From: Duganella sp. CF402
Lineage (GTDB): Bacteria > Pseudomonadota > Gammaproteobacteria > Burkholderiales > Burkholderiaceae_D
Direction: 5' to 3'
DNA: 64,000 nt
Assembly (NCBI RefSeq): GCF_900109645.1
Contig: NZ_FOBG01000001.1
Span: forward strand, 1,178,001 to 1,242,000
Shown: one piece after another, positions 1 to 12,113 of the stretch
How positions within the stretch are numbered: position 1 is the first letter of the stretch
Layout of the letters: each line of letters starts with the position of its first letter
Position numbers and translations under genes: made by a program
Notes under the pieces: model-generated
Told to the model about the DNA's origin: nothing
Databases searched by the model: none
Seen by the model: only the letters and a program-made list of their open reading frames with translations

Positions 1-1724
1 TGCTTGGTAATCATCAGCGGCACTTCGCCCGGTTCTTCGTGCGCTTCGTACGCGGCGGCGATCAGTTGCACGCCGTGCTTGTGATAGAAGGCGCGGGCTT
101 TCTCATTGTAGACGTTGGCCAGATAGCTCAACTGGGTGTCCGGGAACTGCGCCGGCGGTTCGGCCGGGGCCTTGCGTTGCGGGCGGTCCCAGGCGGCCAG
201 GCGCATGGCTTCATGCGCCTCGATGGCATCGCGGCGCAGCGCATTAATGGCGGCCGACGGCACGAACCACGGCTTGGACAAGTTCAGCTCCACGCTGTCC
301 GCCACAAACATGGTGGCGCCCAGCTTGGCCAGGCTGGCGCGCAGCGAGGCGTCCGCCTGTTCGGCCTGCTGTGCCGGCTGGTAGGCGATGGCGGCGTCGG
401 TTTCGCTGGTGAGGCCGTCTTCGTCGCACAAGGACAGGCGCAGGCCGTCGTTATGCTCGCTCAGCGTCAGGTGCAGGCCGACCTTGCGTTCGGAGGACTT
501 CTTGTTCAGCGCGCCTTCCCATTGATGATCGCGGTTGCGCATGATGGTCATGCCGACCTTCAGGCCTGGCAGGGCACTGATGGTTTCGTTCGGGAATACG
601 CGCCATTGCTGGCCTTCTTCATCCTCGCCCAGTTTTTTCACCGTGTTGGCCTGGATGCCGAAGGTCTCGCGCTTGTGCAGGTAGTTCAGGCCGTCGCCGT
701 TGGCCATCGATGCGTTGGTGTGCAGGTCGATGTGATCGGTGGCGATGCGGGTGACCTGGCCCAGCTCCACGCCCACGTATTTCGGGCTGTCGAAGGCGCC
801 GATGTCGTCCAGGCGGCCGTTAGCGAAGTAATCGGTGTGGCCGCGGTGGAAAGTCTTGTCCACGTCCGGCGTGAACAAGATGCTGGTGCGGCCGCTGGCG
901 GCGCGCGAGAATTCCGTGCGGCGTTCCATGATCTCGTCCAGCAGCAGGCGGTAGTGGGCCGTGATGTTTTTCACGTAGCCCATGTCCTTGTAGCGGCCTT
1001 CGATTTTGAACGAGCGGATGCCGGCGTCGACCAGTGCTTCCAGGTTGGCGCTCTGGTCGTTGTCCTTCATCGACAGCAGGTGTTTTTCATACGCCACCAC
1101 GCCGCCCTTGCTGTCGCTCAGGGTGTACGGCAGGCGGCAGGCTTGCGAGCAGTCGCCGCGATTGGCGCTGCGGCCGGTGTCGGCGTGCGAGATGTAGCAC
1201 TGGCCCGAATACGCCACGCACAGCGCGCCGTGGATGAAATATTCCAGCGGCGTGTCGACTTCGGCGCGGATTTTCTTGATCTGCTCGATGGTCAGCTCGC
1301 GCGCCAGCACCAGCTGCGAGAAGCCGACATTGCCCAGGAACTTGGCCTTTTCCACCGTGCGGATGTCGCACTGGGTGCTGGCGTGCAGCTGGATCGGCGG
1401 CAGGTCCATTTCGAGCAAGCCCATGTCCTGAATGATCAACGCATCGACGCCGGCCTCATACAACTGCCAGATCTGCTTGCGCGCGGCTTCCAGCTCGGCG
1501 TCGTGCAGGATGGTGTTGATGGTGACGAAAATGCGCGAGCGGTAGCGGTGCGCGAACTCCACCAGGCTGGAGATTTCCTCGATCGTATTGCTGGCGTTGT
1601 GACGCGCGCCGAAGGCCGGGCCGCCGATGTAGACGGCGTCGGCGCCGTGCAGAATGGCTTCGCGGCCGATTTCGGCGGTTTTGGCGGGCGACAGCAGTTC
1701 AAGCTGGTGGGCTAGCAGGGACAT
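1..1724 (-). CDS. rlhA: 23S rRNA C2501 hydroxylation protein RlhA (peptidase U32 family), C-terminus outside window
   Basis: The reverse-strand frame starts with ATG at 1724 and runs off the left edge after about 574 codons. The opening (HQLELLSPAKTAEIGREAIL, then LHGADAVYIGGPAFGARHNA) closely resembles E. coli RlhA (YdcP, about 650 aa). The U32 cysteine block GALCVAYSGQCYISH followed by RGDCSQACRLPY is intact and is thought to bind an iron-sulfur cluster. RlhA is needed for hydroxylation of C2501 in 23S rRNA. The other E. coli U32 paralogues (TrhP, UbiU/V) are shorter and begin differently, so RlhA is the better assignment. About 80 C-terminal residues lie outside the window. An extended -10 is visible upstream. 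The long forward frame over this region is a shadow. Confidence 0.93.
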   Translation of the reverse strand, partial: MSLLAHQLELLSPAKTAEIGREAILHGADAVYIGGPAFGARHNASNTIEEISSLVEFAHRYRSRIFVTINTILHDAELEAARKQIWQLYEAGVDALIIQDMGLLEMDLPPIQLHASTQCDIRTVEKAKFLGNVGFSQLVLARELTIEQIKKIRAEVDTPLEYFIHGALCVAYSGQCYISHADTGRSANRGDCSQACRLPYTLSDSKGGVVAYEKHLLSMKDNDQSANLEALVDAGIRSFKIEGRYKDMGYVKNITAHYRLLLDEIMERRTEFSRAASGRTSILFTPDVDKTFHRGHTDYFANGRLDDIGAFDSPKYVGVELGQVTRIATDHIDLHTNASMANGDGLNYLHKRETFGIQANTVKKLGEDEEGQQWRVFPNETISALPGLKVGMTIMRNRDHQWEGALNKKSSERKVGLHLTLSEHNDGLRLSLCDEDGLTSETDAAIAYQPAQQAEQADASLRASLAKLGATMFVADSVELNLSKPWFVPSAAINALRRDAIEAHEAMRLAAWDRPQRKAPAEPPAQFPDTQLSYLANVYNEKARAFYHKHGVQLIAAAYEAHEEPGEVPLMITK

Positions 1725-1754
1725 GGCCTTGATTCCTTACGTATGAAGGCGGGA

Positions 1755-1760
1755 ATTATA
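1755..1760 (-). promoter_or_regulatory. Extended -10 element for rlhA
   Basis: On the reverse strand the sequence reads TTGCTATAAT, a consensus TATAAT preceded by a TGn extension, 30 bp before the rlhA start. No good -35 is present at 17 bp, which is normal for an extended -10 promoter. This is inferred from sequence only. Confidence 0.5.
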
Positions 1761-1921
1761 GCAAAATCAAGGCCTTAAGTCACTTGGCGCAATGCTGGCG
1801 GGCGCGGTGGCGGCGGCTGGCCTCGGCAGAGCAAGCGCGGCGGTTGTTGTATTTACTCCATATCAATCAGCAATCTTGATAAAACATTTAAATTCCTTCC
1901 GGACGGAGGGAGCTAGGTGGC

Positions 1922-1927
1922 TATAAT
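1922..1927 (+). promoter_or_regulatory. Candidate -10 box upstream of the TonB receptor gene
   Basis: A perfect TATAAT lies about 100 bp before the receptor start in the 303-bp gap between rlhA and the receptor. No convincing -35 is seen at the usual spacing. The rest of the gap (1725-2027) holds an AT-rich stretch at about 1850-1895 and nothing else recognisable. Confidence 0.35.
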
Positions 1928-2027
1928 TTTCCCATCATAACGGCGCGGCACTGCATTCGCGACTGTCCATGACAATGTGCCGCCCCCGGTGATATGGCGG
2001 TGAAGAGTAGGCAACCGCGAGGGCTTT

Positions 2028-3956
2028 ATGGCCAGAACCGCCAGCTATTCTTTGGGACTCTTTGTTGCAACCGTATTGGCCGCCGCACCGGCGCGGGCCA
2101 AAGTGGCGGAAGCGGACACCATTGCCGACATGTCGCTTGAGCAGCTGAGCGATGTGATCGTGACCTCGGTATCGCGCCAGCAGGAAAGGCTCAGCAGCAC
2201 CGCCGCATCGGTGTTCATCATCAGCGCCGGCGACATCCGGCGCAGCGGCGCGCAATCGCTGCCCGAGGCGCTGCGGCTGGCGCCCAATCTGCAGGTGGCG
2301 CAGGTCGATGCGCGCAACTGGGCCGTCACGGCACGCGGCTTCAACAGCCCATTCGCCAATAAACTGCTGGTACTGATCGACGGCCGCAGCGTCTACACCC
2401 CCTTATTTTCCGGCGTGTTCTGGGATGCGCAGGACGTGGTGCTGGAAGACGTCGAGCGCATCGAGGTGATCAGCGGTCCCGGCGCCACCATCTGGGGCGC
2501 CAACGCGGTCAACGGCGTCATCAATGTCATTACCCGCTCGTCGGCCGACACCCAGGGCGGTCAGTTCAGCTATGCCGGCGCCAGCCGCGACCAGAACGGC
2601 GCGGCGCGCTACGGCGGCCAGTTGGCCAACGGCGGCAGCTATCGCGTGTACGGCAAGTACCAGCAAATGGACGACACCGTCACCGCCAGCGGGCTCAATA
2701 CCCGCACCGGCATGCATCGCTCCCAAGCCGGGTTCCGCGCCGACTGGAATTTGCAGGACGACAGCCTGAGCGTGTTTGGCGATGGCTACCAGGGTCAGCT
2801 CGGGCAGTTTAATGTCTTGCCGGTGCATATCTCCGGCGTCAATCTGCAGGGCCGCTACCTGCGCAAGCTCGGGCCCGACGCCAATCTGCGCCTGCAGATC
2901 ATCCTCGACCATACCGAGCGCAACCAGCCAGGTCAGTTTGCCGAGCGCTTGTCCACGCTGGACCTGGAAGCCCAGCACGACCTGCGCCTCAACGCGCGCA
3001 ACGTGCTGACCTGGGGCGGCGGCTATCGCCACAGCCGCGACAGCGTGAATAGTTTGACTGGCGTGGCTTTCCTGCCTGGCGACCTGAATCTGCGCTGGGC
3101 CAATCTGTTTGCCCAGAATGAATACGCGGTCACGCCGGATCTCAAGCTCACCGCCGGCGCCAAGGTCGAGCACAATGACTACACCGGCGCCGAGTATCTG
3201 CCCAGCCTGCGCCTGGCATGGACGCCGGATCCCAGCCAGCTGCTGTGGAGCAGCCTGGCGCGCACGGTGCGGGCGCCATCGCGCTTCGATCGCGACCTGC
3301 ATTCGCCGGGTGCGCCGGTGCCGGTCGGTGGCCGGCGCGTGTATGTGGTCGGCGCCAGTCCCGACTTCGAATCCGAGGTGGCGCGGGTGCTGGAACTGGG
3401 CTATCGCGCCCAGCCGATCGCGTCCCTGTCGTGGTCGGCCACGGCGTATTACAGCCGCTACCAACAGCTGCGCACGCTGGAACCGCAGCCCGGCACCGCG
3501 CAGGCGCTGTACGCGTTCGACAACGGGGCCGAGGGCAGCAGCCGTGGCATCGAGCTGTGGGGACGCTGGCTGGCGACCCCGGCATGGCGGCTCGATGCAG
3601 GCCTGGTGGCGCAGCGCGTGCAACAGCACCTGCTGCCCGGCAGCCGCGACGCCACCGCCATCTTCGGCCTGCTGACCAATGATCCCAGCCGGCACTGGCT
3701 GCTGCGCACCTCGCACGATCTGAGCGACCGCAGCACGCTGGAGCTGACGCTGCGCTACGTCAGCGCGTTGCCGCATCCGGTCGTGCCCGCATATTACGAA
3801 CTGGATGGCCAGTGGATGTGGCAGCCGCACCCCAACCTCGACGTGGCGCTGATCGGGCGCAATCTGCTGCACCGTTCACATCCCGAATTTGGCGCAGCGC
3901 CGAACCGCAGCGTGATTGAACGCGGCGCGTTGCTGAAACTGACCTTGCGATTCTAG
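2028..3956 (+). CDS. TonB-dependent outer-membrane receptor
   Basis: The 642-aa protein has a signal peptide (residues 1 to about 24, ending APARA), a plug domain at about 35-150 (VTSVSRQQERLSSTAASVF, ISGPGATIWGANAVNGVINV) and a beta-barrel ending in the aromatic C-terminus LLKLTLRF. It probably binds an extracellular ligand, but no specificity can be read. The stop is followed 2 bp later by a YfiR-like periplasmic protein and then a histidine kinase, so the receptor may act as the outer-membrane input of a signalling pathway as well as, or instead of, a nutrient importer. There is no TonB/ExbBD or inner-membrane permease nearby. ATG at 2028 is preceded by GCGAGGG. Confidence 0.9.
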   Translation: MARTASYSLGLFVATVLAAAPARAKVAEADTIADMSLEQLSDVIVTSVSRQQERLSSTAASVFIISAGDIRRSGAQSLPEALRLAPNLQVAQVDARNWAVTARGFNSPFANKLLVLIDGRSVYTPLFSGVFWDAQDVVLEDVERIEVISGPGATIWGANAVNGVINVITRSSADTQGGQFSYAGASRDQNGAARYGGQLANGGSYRVYGKYQQMDDTVTASGLNTRTGMHRSQAGFRADWNLQDDSLSVFGDGYQGQLGQFNVLPVHISGVNLQGRYLRKLGPDANLRLQIILDHTERNQPGQFAERLSTLDLEAQHDLRLNARNVLTWGGGYRHSRDSVNSLTGVAFLPGDLNLRWANLFAQNEYAVTPDLKLTAGAKVEHNDYTGAEYLPSLRLAWTPDPSQLLWSSLARTVRAPSRFDRDLHSPGAPVPVGGRRVYVVGASPDFESEVARVLELGYRAQPIASLSWSATAYYSRYQQLRTLEPQPGTAQALYAFDNGAEGSSRGIELWGRWLATPAWRLDAGLVAQRVQQHLLPGSRDATAIFGLLTNDPSRHWLLRTSHDLSDRSTLELTLRYVSALPHPVVPAYYELDGQWMWQPHPNLDVALIGRNLLHRSHPEFGAAPNRSVIERGALLKLTLRF

Positions 3957-3958
3957 AC

Positions 3959-4530
3959 GTGGCGGCCAGCATCAGATTGGCAGGGATACGGCAGCGCTTC
4001 ACGGCGGCGGCGCTGGGCTGCGCGCTGCTGGCCGGGCCGGCGGCGGGCGAGGCCGATGTGGGCGCGGTGGAGGCCCAGGTCAAGGCGGCGTATATCTATC
4101 GCTTTGCCGAGCATGTCGAGTGGCCGCCGGAGGCGTTCACCAGCACCAGCGCGCCGCTGACGATCGCGGTGATGGAGGCGGACCAGGTGGCCACCGAACT
4201 GAACCAGTTGCGCCAGACGCGCCAGATCAAGGGCCGTGCGGTCAGCGTGCGCACGCTGCGCGCCGGCGAGGCGGCCGCTGGCGCCCAGGTGCTGTACATC
4301 GGCGCGCTCGATGGCGGGCGCCTGAAGCGGATGCTCGAAGCCGTGCCCAGCCCCGGCGTGCTGTCCATCACGGATGGCGCCGGCACGCTGGCGGCCGGCA
4401 GCGCCATCAGTTTTGTGCAGATCGACAACCGGATCCGCTTTGACGTATCGGTGGTGCATGCCGAGCGCAACGGTTTGAAGATCAGTGCCAGACTGCTGGC
4501 CGTGGCACATAAAATAGAGGGAGACAAGCC

Positions 4531-4534
<4 letters not shown>
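3959..4534 (+). CDS. YfiR/DUF4154 family periplasmic protein
   Basis: The 191-aa protein begins at GTG 3959, 2 bp after the receptor stop. A hydrophobic leader (residues 8-31, ending GPAAGEA) is followed by the DUF4154 opening VEAQVKAAYIYRFAEHVEWP and the later motifs VLYIGAL and ISFVQIDNRIRFDVS. In Pseudomonas, YfiR is a periplasmic inhibitor of the CHASE8 diguanylate cyclase YfiN. Here the next gene, overlapping by 4 bp, is a histidine kinase with a CHASE8-like sensor, so this protein probably controls that kinase from the periplasm. The partner assignment is inferred from gene order and domain pairing. Confidence 0.88.
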
Positions 4535-7550
<3,016 letters not shown>

Positions 7551-7554
<4 letters not shown>

Positions 7555-9788
7555 CAGCCCCGATCCTGATCATCGACGACGAGCCGGGCAACCTGGCCAC
7601 GCTGCGCGCCATCCTGGCGCCGGACCATGCGCTGGCGTTCGCACGCAACGGCGCCGAAGGCCTGGCCGCCGCGCGCAAGCATCAGCCGGCGCTGATCCTG
7701 CTGGACGTGCAGATGCCGGACATGGACGGCTACGCCGTCTGCCGCCAGCTCAAGGCGCAGCCGGAGACCAGCGACATCCCGGTCATTTTCGTCTCGGCCA
7801 TGAGCGAGGTGGGCGACGAGGCTGCCGGTTTTGCCTGCGGCGGGGTGGACTACATCGTCAAGCCGGTGTCGCCGGAGCTGGTGCGCGCGCGCGTGCGCAC
7901 CCACCTGTCGCTGGTGCATGCCAACCGGCTGGCCCATTATGTGCAAGAGCTGGAAGCGCAGCAGCTGAAGATCGCCCGCCTGAGCCGCATCAAGAGTGTC
8001 CTCAGCGGCATCAACGCGGCCATCATCCGCATCCGTGACCGGGCCGCCCTGTACGACGAGGCGTGCCGCATCGCCGCCGAGGCGGGCGGCTTCGACACCG
8101 TCTGGATCGCCCTGCGCGACGGCCGCAGCTTGCGCGCCGCCGCCTGGCGCGGCACCGATGCTGACCGGCTGGAGCAACTGCTGGCGGCGACGACGCTGGA
8201 AGCGGACGACGAGCTCAGCGCCCCGCGCCGCGCGCTGGCGCACGGGCAAGCCGCCTGCTGCAACGACCTGAGCGCCGCCGGCCAAAGCGGCGCCGCCTGC
8301 GCCGATGCGCGCGCACATGGCTTCCTGTCGCTGATCGCGCTGCCGCTGATGCTGGGAACTGGGGCGGCCGGGGTGATGGTGCTGTACGCGCGCGACGCCG
8401 GCTATTTCGACGCCGAGGAACGGGCGCTGCTGGAAGACCTGGCCGCCGACATCTCGTTTGCGATGGAGTACATCGCGCAGGAAGAGCGGGTCAACTACCT
8501 GTCCTACTACGACGCGGCCACCGGCCTGCCCAACCACGCGCTGTTCTACGACCGCCTCGGCCAGATCATCCAGTCCTGCAAGCACGACGGCACCCATGCG
8601 TTTGTCTTCATGATCGATCTGGACCGCTTCAAGCGTCTCAACGATGCGCTGGGCTCGCGCGCCGGCGATCAGGTGTTGCGCATCGTCGGGCAACGGTTGG
8701 TCGCAGGCCTCGACCGGCCGTGCACGGTGGCGCGGCTGGCCAATGACGTGTACGTGATCGCCGGAACCTGCGGCGCCAGCGAGAACCTGCTGCCGCTGAT
8801 GGAACACGCGGCGGCGCTGGTCGCCCCGGTGATTGTGCTGAACGGCCGCGAGATCCACCTGACGGTGCATGGCGGCATCGCCAGCTACCCGCGCGACGGC
8901 GCCGACGCCGACGCAGTATTGCGCCATGCCGAGGCCGCGCTGCGCCAGGCCAAGAGCGGCGGCGAGCGGCTGTCGTTTTATTCGCCCGAGCAGAATGCGG
9001 CGATGGTCGCCCAGCTGGAACTGGAAAGCCAGCTGCGGCGCGCCTGCGAGGAACAGCAGTTCGTGCTGTACTACCAGCCCAAGATCGACCTGCGCAGCGG
9101 CCGCATTGCCGGCGCCGAGGCGCTGATCCGCTGGATCCATCCGGAACGCGGCATGGTGTCGCCGGCGCAATTCATCCCGTCGGCCGAAGAGAACGGCTTG
9201 ATCCTGGCGATCGGCGCGTGGGTGATTGCCAGCGTGTGCGCCCAGCAGGCCGCCTGGCGGGCCGACGGCGTGCCGCTGGTGCCGGTGGCGCTGAACTTGT
9301 CGTCGCTGCAGTTCGGCCAAGGCGATCTTGCTGAGCAGGTGGCCAGCCAGCTGGGCGCCCACGGGCTGGGCAGCGAGCTGGTCGAGCTTGAGCTGACGGA
9401 ATCGCTGGTGATGCACGACCCGGCCGGCGCCGAGCAAACCATGCACCAGCTGCGAGCGCTGGGCTTGCACCTGTCACTGGACGATTTCGGCACCGGCTAT
9501 TCTTCGCTGGCGCACCTGAAGCGTTTTCCCTTCAACAGCGTCAAGATTGACCGTGCCTTCGTCACCGACATCACCACCAACCCGGACGACGCCGCTATCG
9601 CCTCGGCCATCATCGCCATGTCGCACCACCTGCGCATGCTGGTGATTGCCGAAGGGGTGGAAACGGCGGAGCAACTGGAATTGTTGCGTAGCAAGGGATG
9701 CGACCTGATGCAGGGTTATTACTTCAGCCCACCGGTGCCGGCGCCGGCCTTTGCCGCCATGCTGGTCGCCGGCAAGGGCATCCCGTAG
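7551..9788 (+). CDS. Response regulator with GAF, degenerate GGDEF and EAL domains (probable c-di-GMP phosphodiesterase)
   Basis: The 745-aa soluble protein has an N-terminal receiver (D52 in LILLDVQMPD), a GAF-like region at about 160-300, a GGDEF domain at about 315-470 and an EAL domain at about 490-740. The cyclase signature is lost: where RxGGDEF is expected (397-401) the sequence is RL-ANDVY-VI, so diguanylate cyclase activity is unlikely. The EAL domain keeps its key motifs: EALIRW (E523), NLS, ELTES, LDDFGTGYSSL, KIDRAF and EGVET. It should therefore hydrolyse c-di-GMP, with the GGDEF domain perhaps sensing GTP. The gene overlaps the upstream kinase by 4 bp, making this the probable output of the receptor-YfiR-kinase pathway. 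Confidence 0.92.
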
Positions 9789-9875
9789 CACGATGGTGAT
9801 AATTGATGACAATTGCTTCCGCCTGTAACTGGCATAATCTTTAACGTTGCTAACCTGTCCCGAAAGGGGGCGCAA

Positions 9876-11102
9876 ATGGCCGAATTCGTTTCGCCTGCGC
9901 GGATCGTGGTGGTGGACGACCAGTTGTCGCACCTGCGGGCGTTGTGCGACATTCTTGGGCAGCACGATTTCGATCCCACCGGCTGCGCCACCGGCGAGGC
10001 CGCACTGGCCGCGCTGCGGAGCGGCAACTTCGATCTGCTGCTGACCGACCTGGTCATGCCCGGCATCGACGGCCTGGCCCTGGTCGAAGCGGCGCGCGCC
10101 ATCGATCCCCACATCGCCTGCATCATCATGACCGGCGAAGGCACGGTCGATACGGCGGTCAAAGCCATGAAAATCGGCGTGCTCGACTACATCGTCAAGC
10201 CGTTTAAGGCGGCGACCCTGTTGCCCATCCTCGAGCGCGCCACCGAATCGCGCCGGCTGCGGCTGCAAAACGCCAGGCTGGAAGCGGCGCTGCGCGACCG
10301 CGTGGAAGAACTGGGCTGGCTGAACACCGTGCTGGACGCCGCCCGCCAGGAGGCCGAGCGCGCCAACCAGGAAAAATCCACCTTCCTGTCCAGCATGAGC
10401 CATGAGTTGCGCACGCCGCTCAACAGCATCCTCGGCTTCGCCCAGATCCTCGCCAGCGACAAATTCCCCAAGGGCGAGGGCGAGGCCCGGCGCTTTGCGC
10501 AGAATATCGTGCAGTCCGGGCGGCACCTGCTGTCGCTGGTGAACGAAATCCTCGACCTGGCCAAGATCGAAGCGGGCAAAATCCCGCTGAACATGGGGCC
10601 GGTGGCGCTCGACAACGTGCTGCGCGAGGCCTACACCATCGTGGCCCCGCTGGCGCAGGCGCGGCAGGTGACACTGGCGCCGCTGCCGGAATCGCGGCTG
10701 CTGCTGTGTGCCGACGAAGTCCGGCTCAAGCAGATTCTGGTCAACCTGCTGTCGAATGCCATCAAGTACAACCGCGAGCGCGGGCGGGTCAGCGTGCGCT
10801 GCGCGCAGCACGACGGCCACGGCTCGGTGGCGGTGACCGATAGCGGCCAGGGGTTGAGCCCGGCCCAGCTTGCCGCCATTTTCCTGCCCTTCAGCCGTGC
10901 CGGGCGCGACGAAAATTCCGAGGAAGGCACCGGACTGGGCCTGACCATCACCCAGCGGCTGGTGGAAGCCATGCGCGGCAGCATCGAAGTCGAAAGCGAG
11001 CCGGGCGTTGGCAGCACTTTCCGCATCGACTTACCGCTGCAATGCGAGCCCGAGGCCGCCACGCTATCCAATCGGAGCCGCCATGAATCCGTCAGGCCGT
11101 AG
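9876..11102 (+). CDS. Cytosolic receiver-histidine kinase
   Basis: An N-terminal receiver (D58 in LLTDLVMPG) is joined by a short coiled coil to a HisKA domain (SHELRTPLNSILG, H176) and an HATPase (NLLSNAIKYN, GTGLGLTI). There are no membrane segments, so it is probably driven by phosphorylation of its receiver. The ATG at 9876 is preferred because GAAAGGGGG sits just upstream; an in-frame TTG at 9813 lacks a ribosome site. The 3' end overlaps the next gene by 20 bp. It follows the EAL gene by 87 bp and may belong to the same transcription unit. Confidence 0.88.
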   Translation: MAEFVSPARIVVVDDQLSHLRALCDILGQHDFDPTGCATGEAALAALRSGNFDLLLTDLVMPGIDGLALVEAARAIDPHIACIIMTGEGTVDTAVKAMKIGVLDYIVKPFKAATLLPILERATESRRLRLQNARLEAALRDRVEELGWLNTVLDAARQEAERANQEKSTFLSSMSHELRTPLNSILGFAQILASDKFPKGEGEARRFAQNIVQSGRHLLSLVNEILDLAKIEAGKIPLNMGPVALDNVLREAYTIVAPLAQARQVTLAPLPESRLLLCADEVRLKQILVNLLSNAIKYNRERGRVSVRCAQHDGHGSVAVTDSGQGLSPAQLAAIFLPFSRAGRDENSEEGTGLGLTITQRLVEAMRGSIEVESEPGVGSTFRIDLPLQCEPEAATLSNRSRHESVRP

Positions 11103-12105
11103 GGCGATGTGGCTGGCGGCCGGCGCGGCCTTGCTGGCGGGGATAAGCATCGGATTGTGGCTGGGCTTGCGTCCGGCGAGCGTTGCGCCGCCAGCGGTGG
11201 AAGCCATCACCATCGCTACCAACACCGACTACCTGGGCGCCTGCCCGGTGGTAGCGGCGCGCGACCAGGGCTACTTCGATGCGCACCAGTTGCAGGTCCA
11301 GCTGCAGCCGCACAGCAGCGGCAAGCAGGCGCTGGCGGCGGTGCTGTCCAACAAAGCCGACATGGCCACCGTGGCCGATATACCGATCGCCTTCGCCGCG
11401 CTCAACGGCACGCCGATACAAATATTCGGCACCATCTTCCGCACCGGCGGCGATCATGGCGTGGTGGCGCGGCGCGACCACGGCGTCAACCAGATGGCGG
11501 ACCTGAAGGGCAAACGTATCGGCGTCACGCTCACCACTTCGGGCCACTTCGCGCTGGACGTGCTGCTCAACCGCCTGCGCCTCGATACCGATGACGTCCA
11601 ACTGCGCAACTACGCGCCCGATCGCCTGCTGCCGGCGCTGCTGGCCGGCGAGGTGGACGCCGTCAGCGGCTGGGATCCCTTCCTTGGCCTGATGGAGCAG
11701 CAGCTGGGCGCCAACGCGCTGCGCTTTTCCGGACAGGACAGCTACGAAAGCATCTACAACATGGTGGCGCCCAACGCCTATCTGAAGCAGCATCCGCAGA
11801 CCATCGTCCGGCTGCTGCGGGCGCTGGAGCAGGGCGAGCGCTACTGCCGCGAACATCCGGCCACGGCGGCCGCCTTCCTGAAACGCCTGACGCCGGAGGG
11901 CAGGGCGGCGCTGCTGGCGGCGTGGCCGCAGCATCACTTCGGACTGGAGCTGGACCAGAGCCTGCTGCTGGTGCTGGAGGACCAGTCGCGCTGGGCCATC
12001 AAGCAGGGGCTGAGCAGCGCACGCGACGTGCCGAATTTCCTGGACTACGTTTACCTCGACGGCATGAAGGCCGTCAGTCCGGTCGAAATGACCATCATCT
12101 TCTAG
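11083..12105 (+). CDS. Membrane-tethered NMT1/SsuA-like substrate-binding protein
   Basis: The 340-aa protein starts at ATG 11083 with GGAG upstream, inside the end of the previous gene. A hydrophobic N-terminal anchor or signal (about 9-28) precedes an NMT1/THI5-type binding domain (ATNTDYLGACPVVAARDQGY, SNKADMATVADIP, LKGKRIGVTLTTSGHF, LLAGEVDAVSGWDPF). Relatives bind nitrate, sulfonates or thiamine precursors for ABC importers. No permease or ATPase gene is adjacent. Its neighbours are two histidine kinases, the next only 8 bp away. The likely role is presenting a small ligand to the downstream membrane kinase, not transport. The ligand is unknown. Confidence 0.85.
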   Translation: MNPSGRRAMWLAAGAALLAGISIGLWLGLRPASVAPPAVEAITIATNTDYLGACPVVAARDQGYFDAHQLQVQLQPHSSGKQALAAVLSNKADMATVADIPIAFAALNGTPIQIFGTIFRTGGDHGVVARRDHGVNQMADLKGKRIGVTLTTSGHFALDVLLNRLRLDTDDVQLRNYAPDRLLPALLAGEVDAVSGWDPFLGLMEQQLGANALRFSGQDSYESIYNMVAPNAYLKQHPQTIVRLLRALEQGERYCREHPATAAAFLKRLTPEGRAALLAAWPQHHFGLELDQSLLLVLEDQSRWAIKQGLSSARDVPNFLDYVYLDGMKAVSPVEMTIIF

Positions 12106-12113
12106 GAACCAGC

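Noticed and set aside
39-1715. 558-codon forward open frame at the left edge
   Set aside because: It lies opposite rlhA, whose protein matches the family along its whole length; the forward translation has no domain signature.
11083-12105. Nitrate or sulfonate ABC import system
   Set aside because: Only a binding-protein domain is present; no permease or ATPase gene is adjacent, and both neighbours are histidine kinases.
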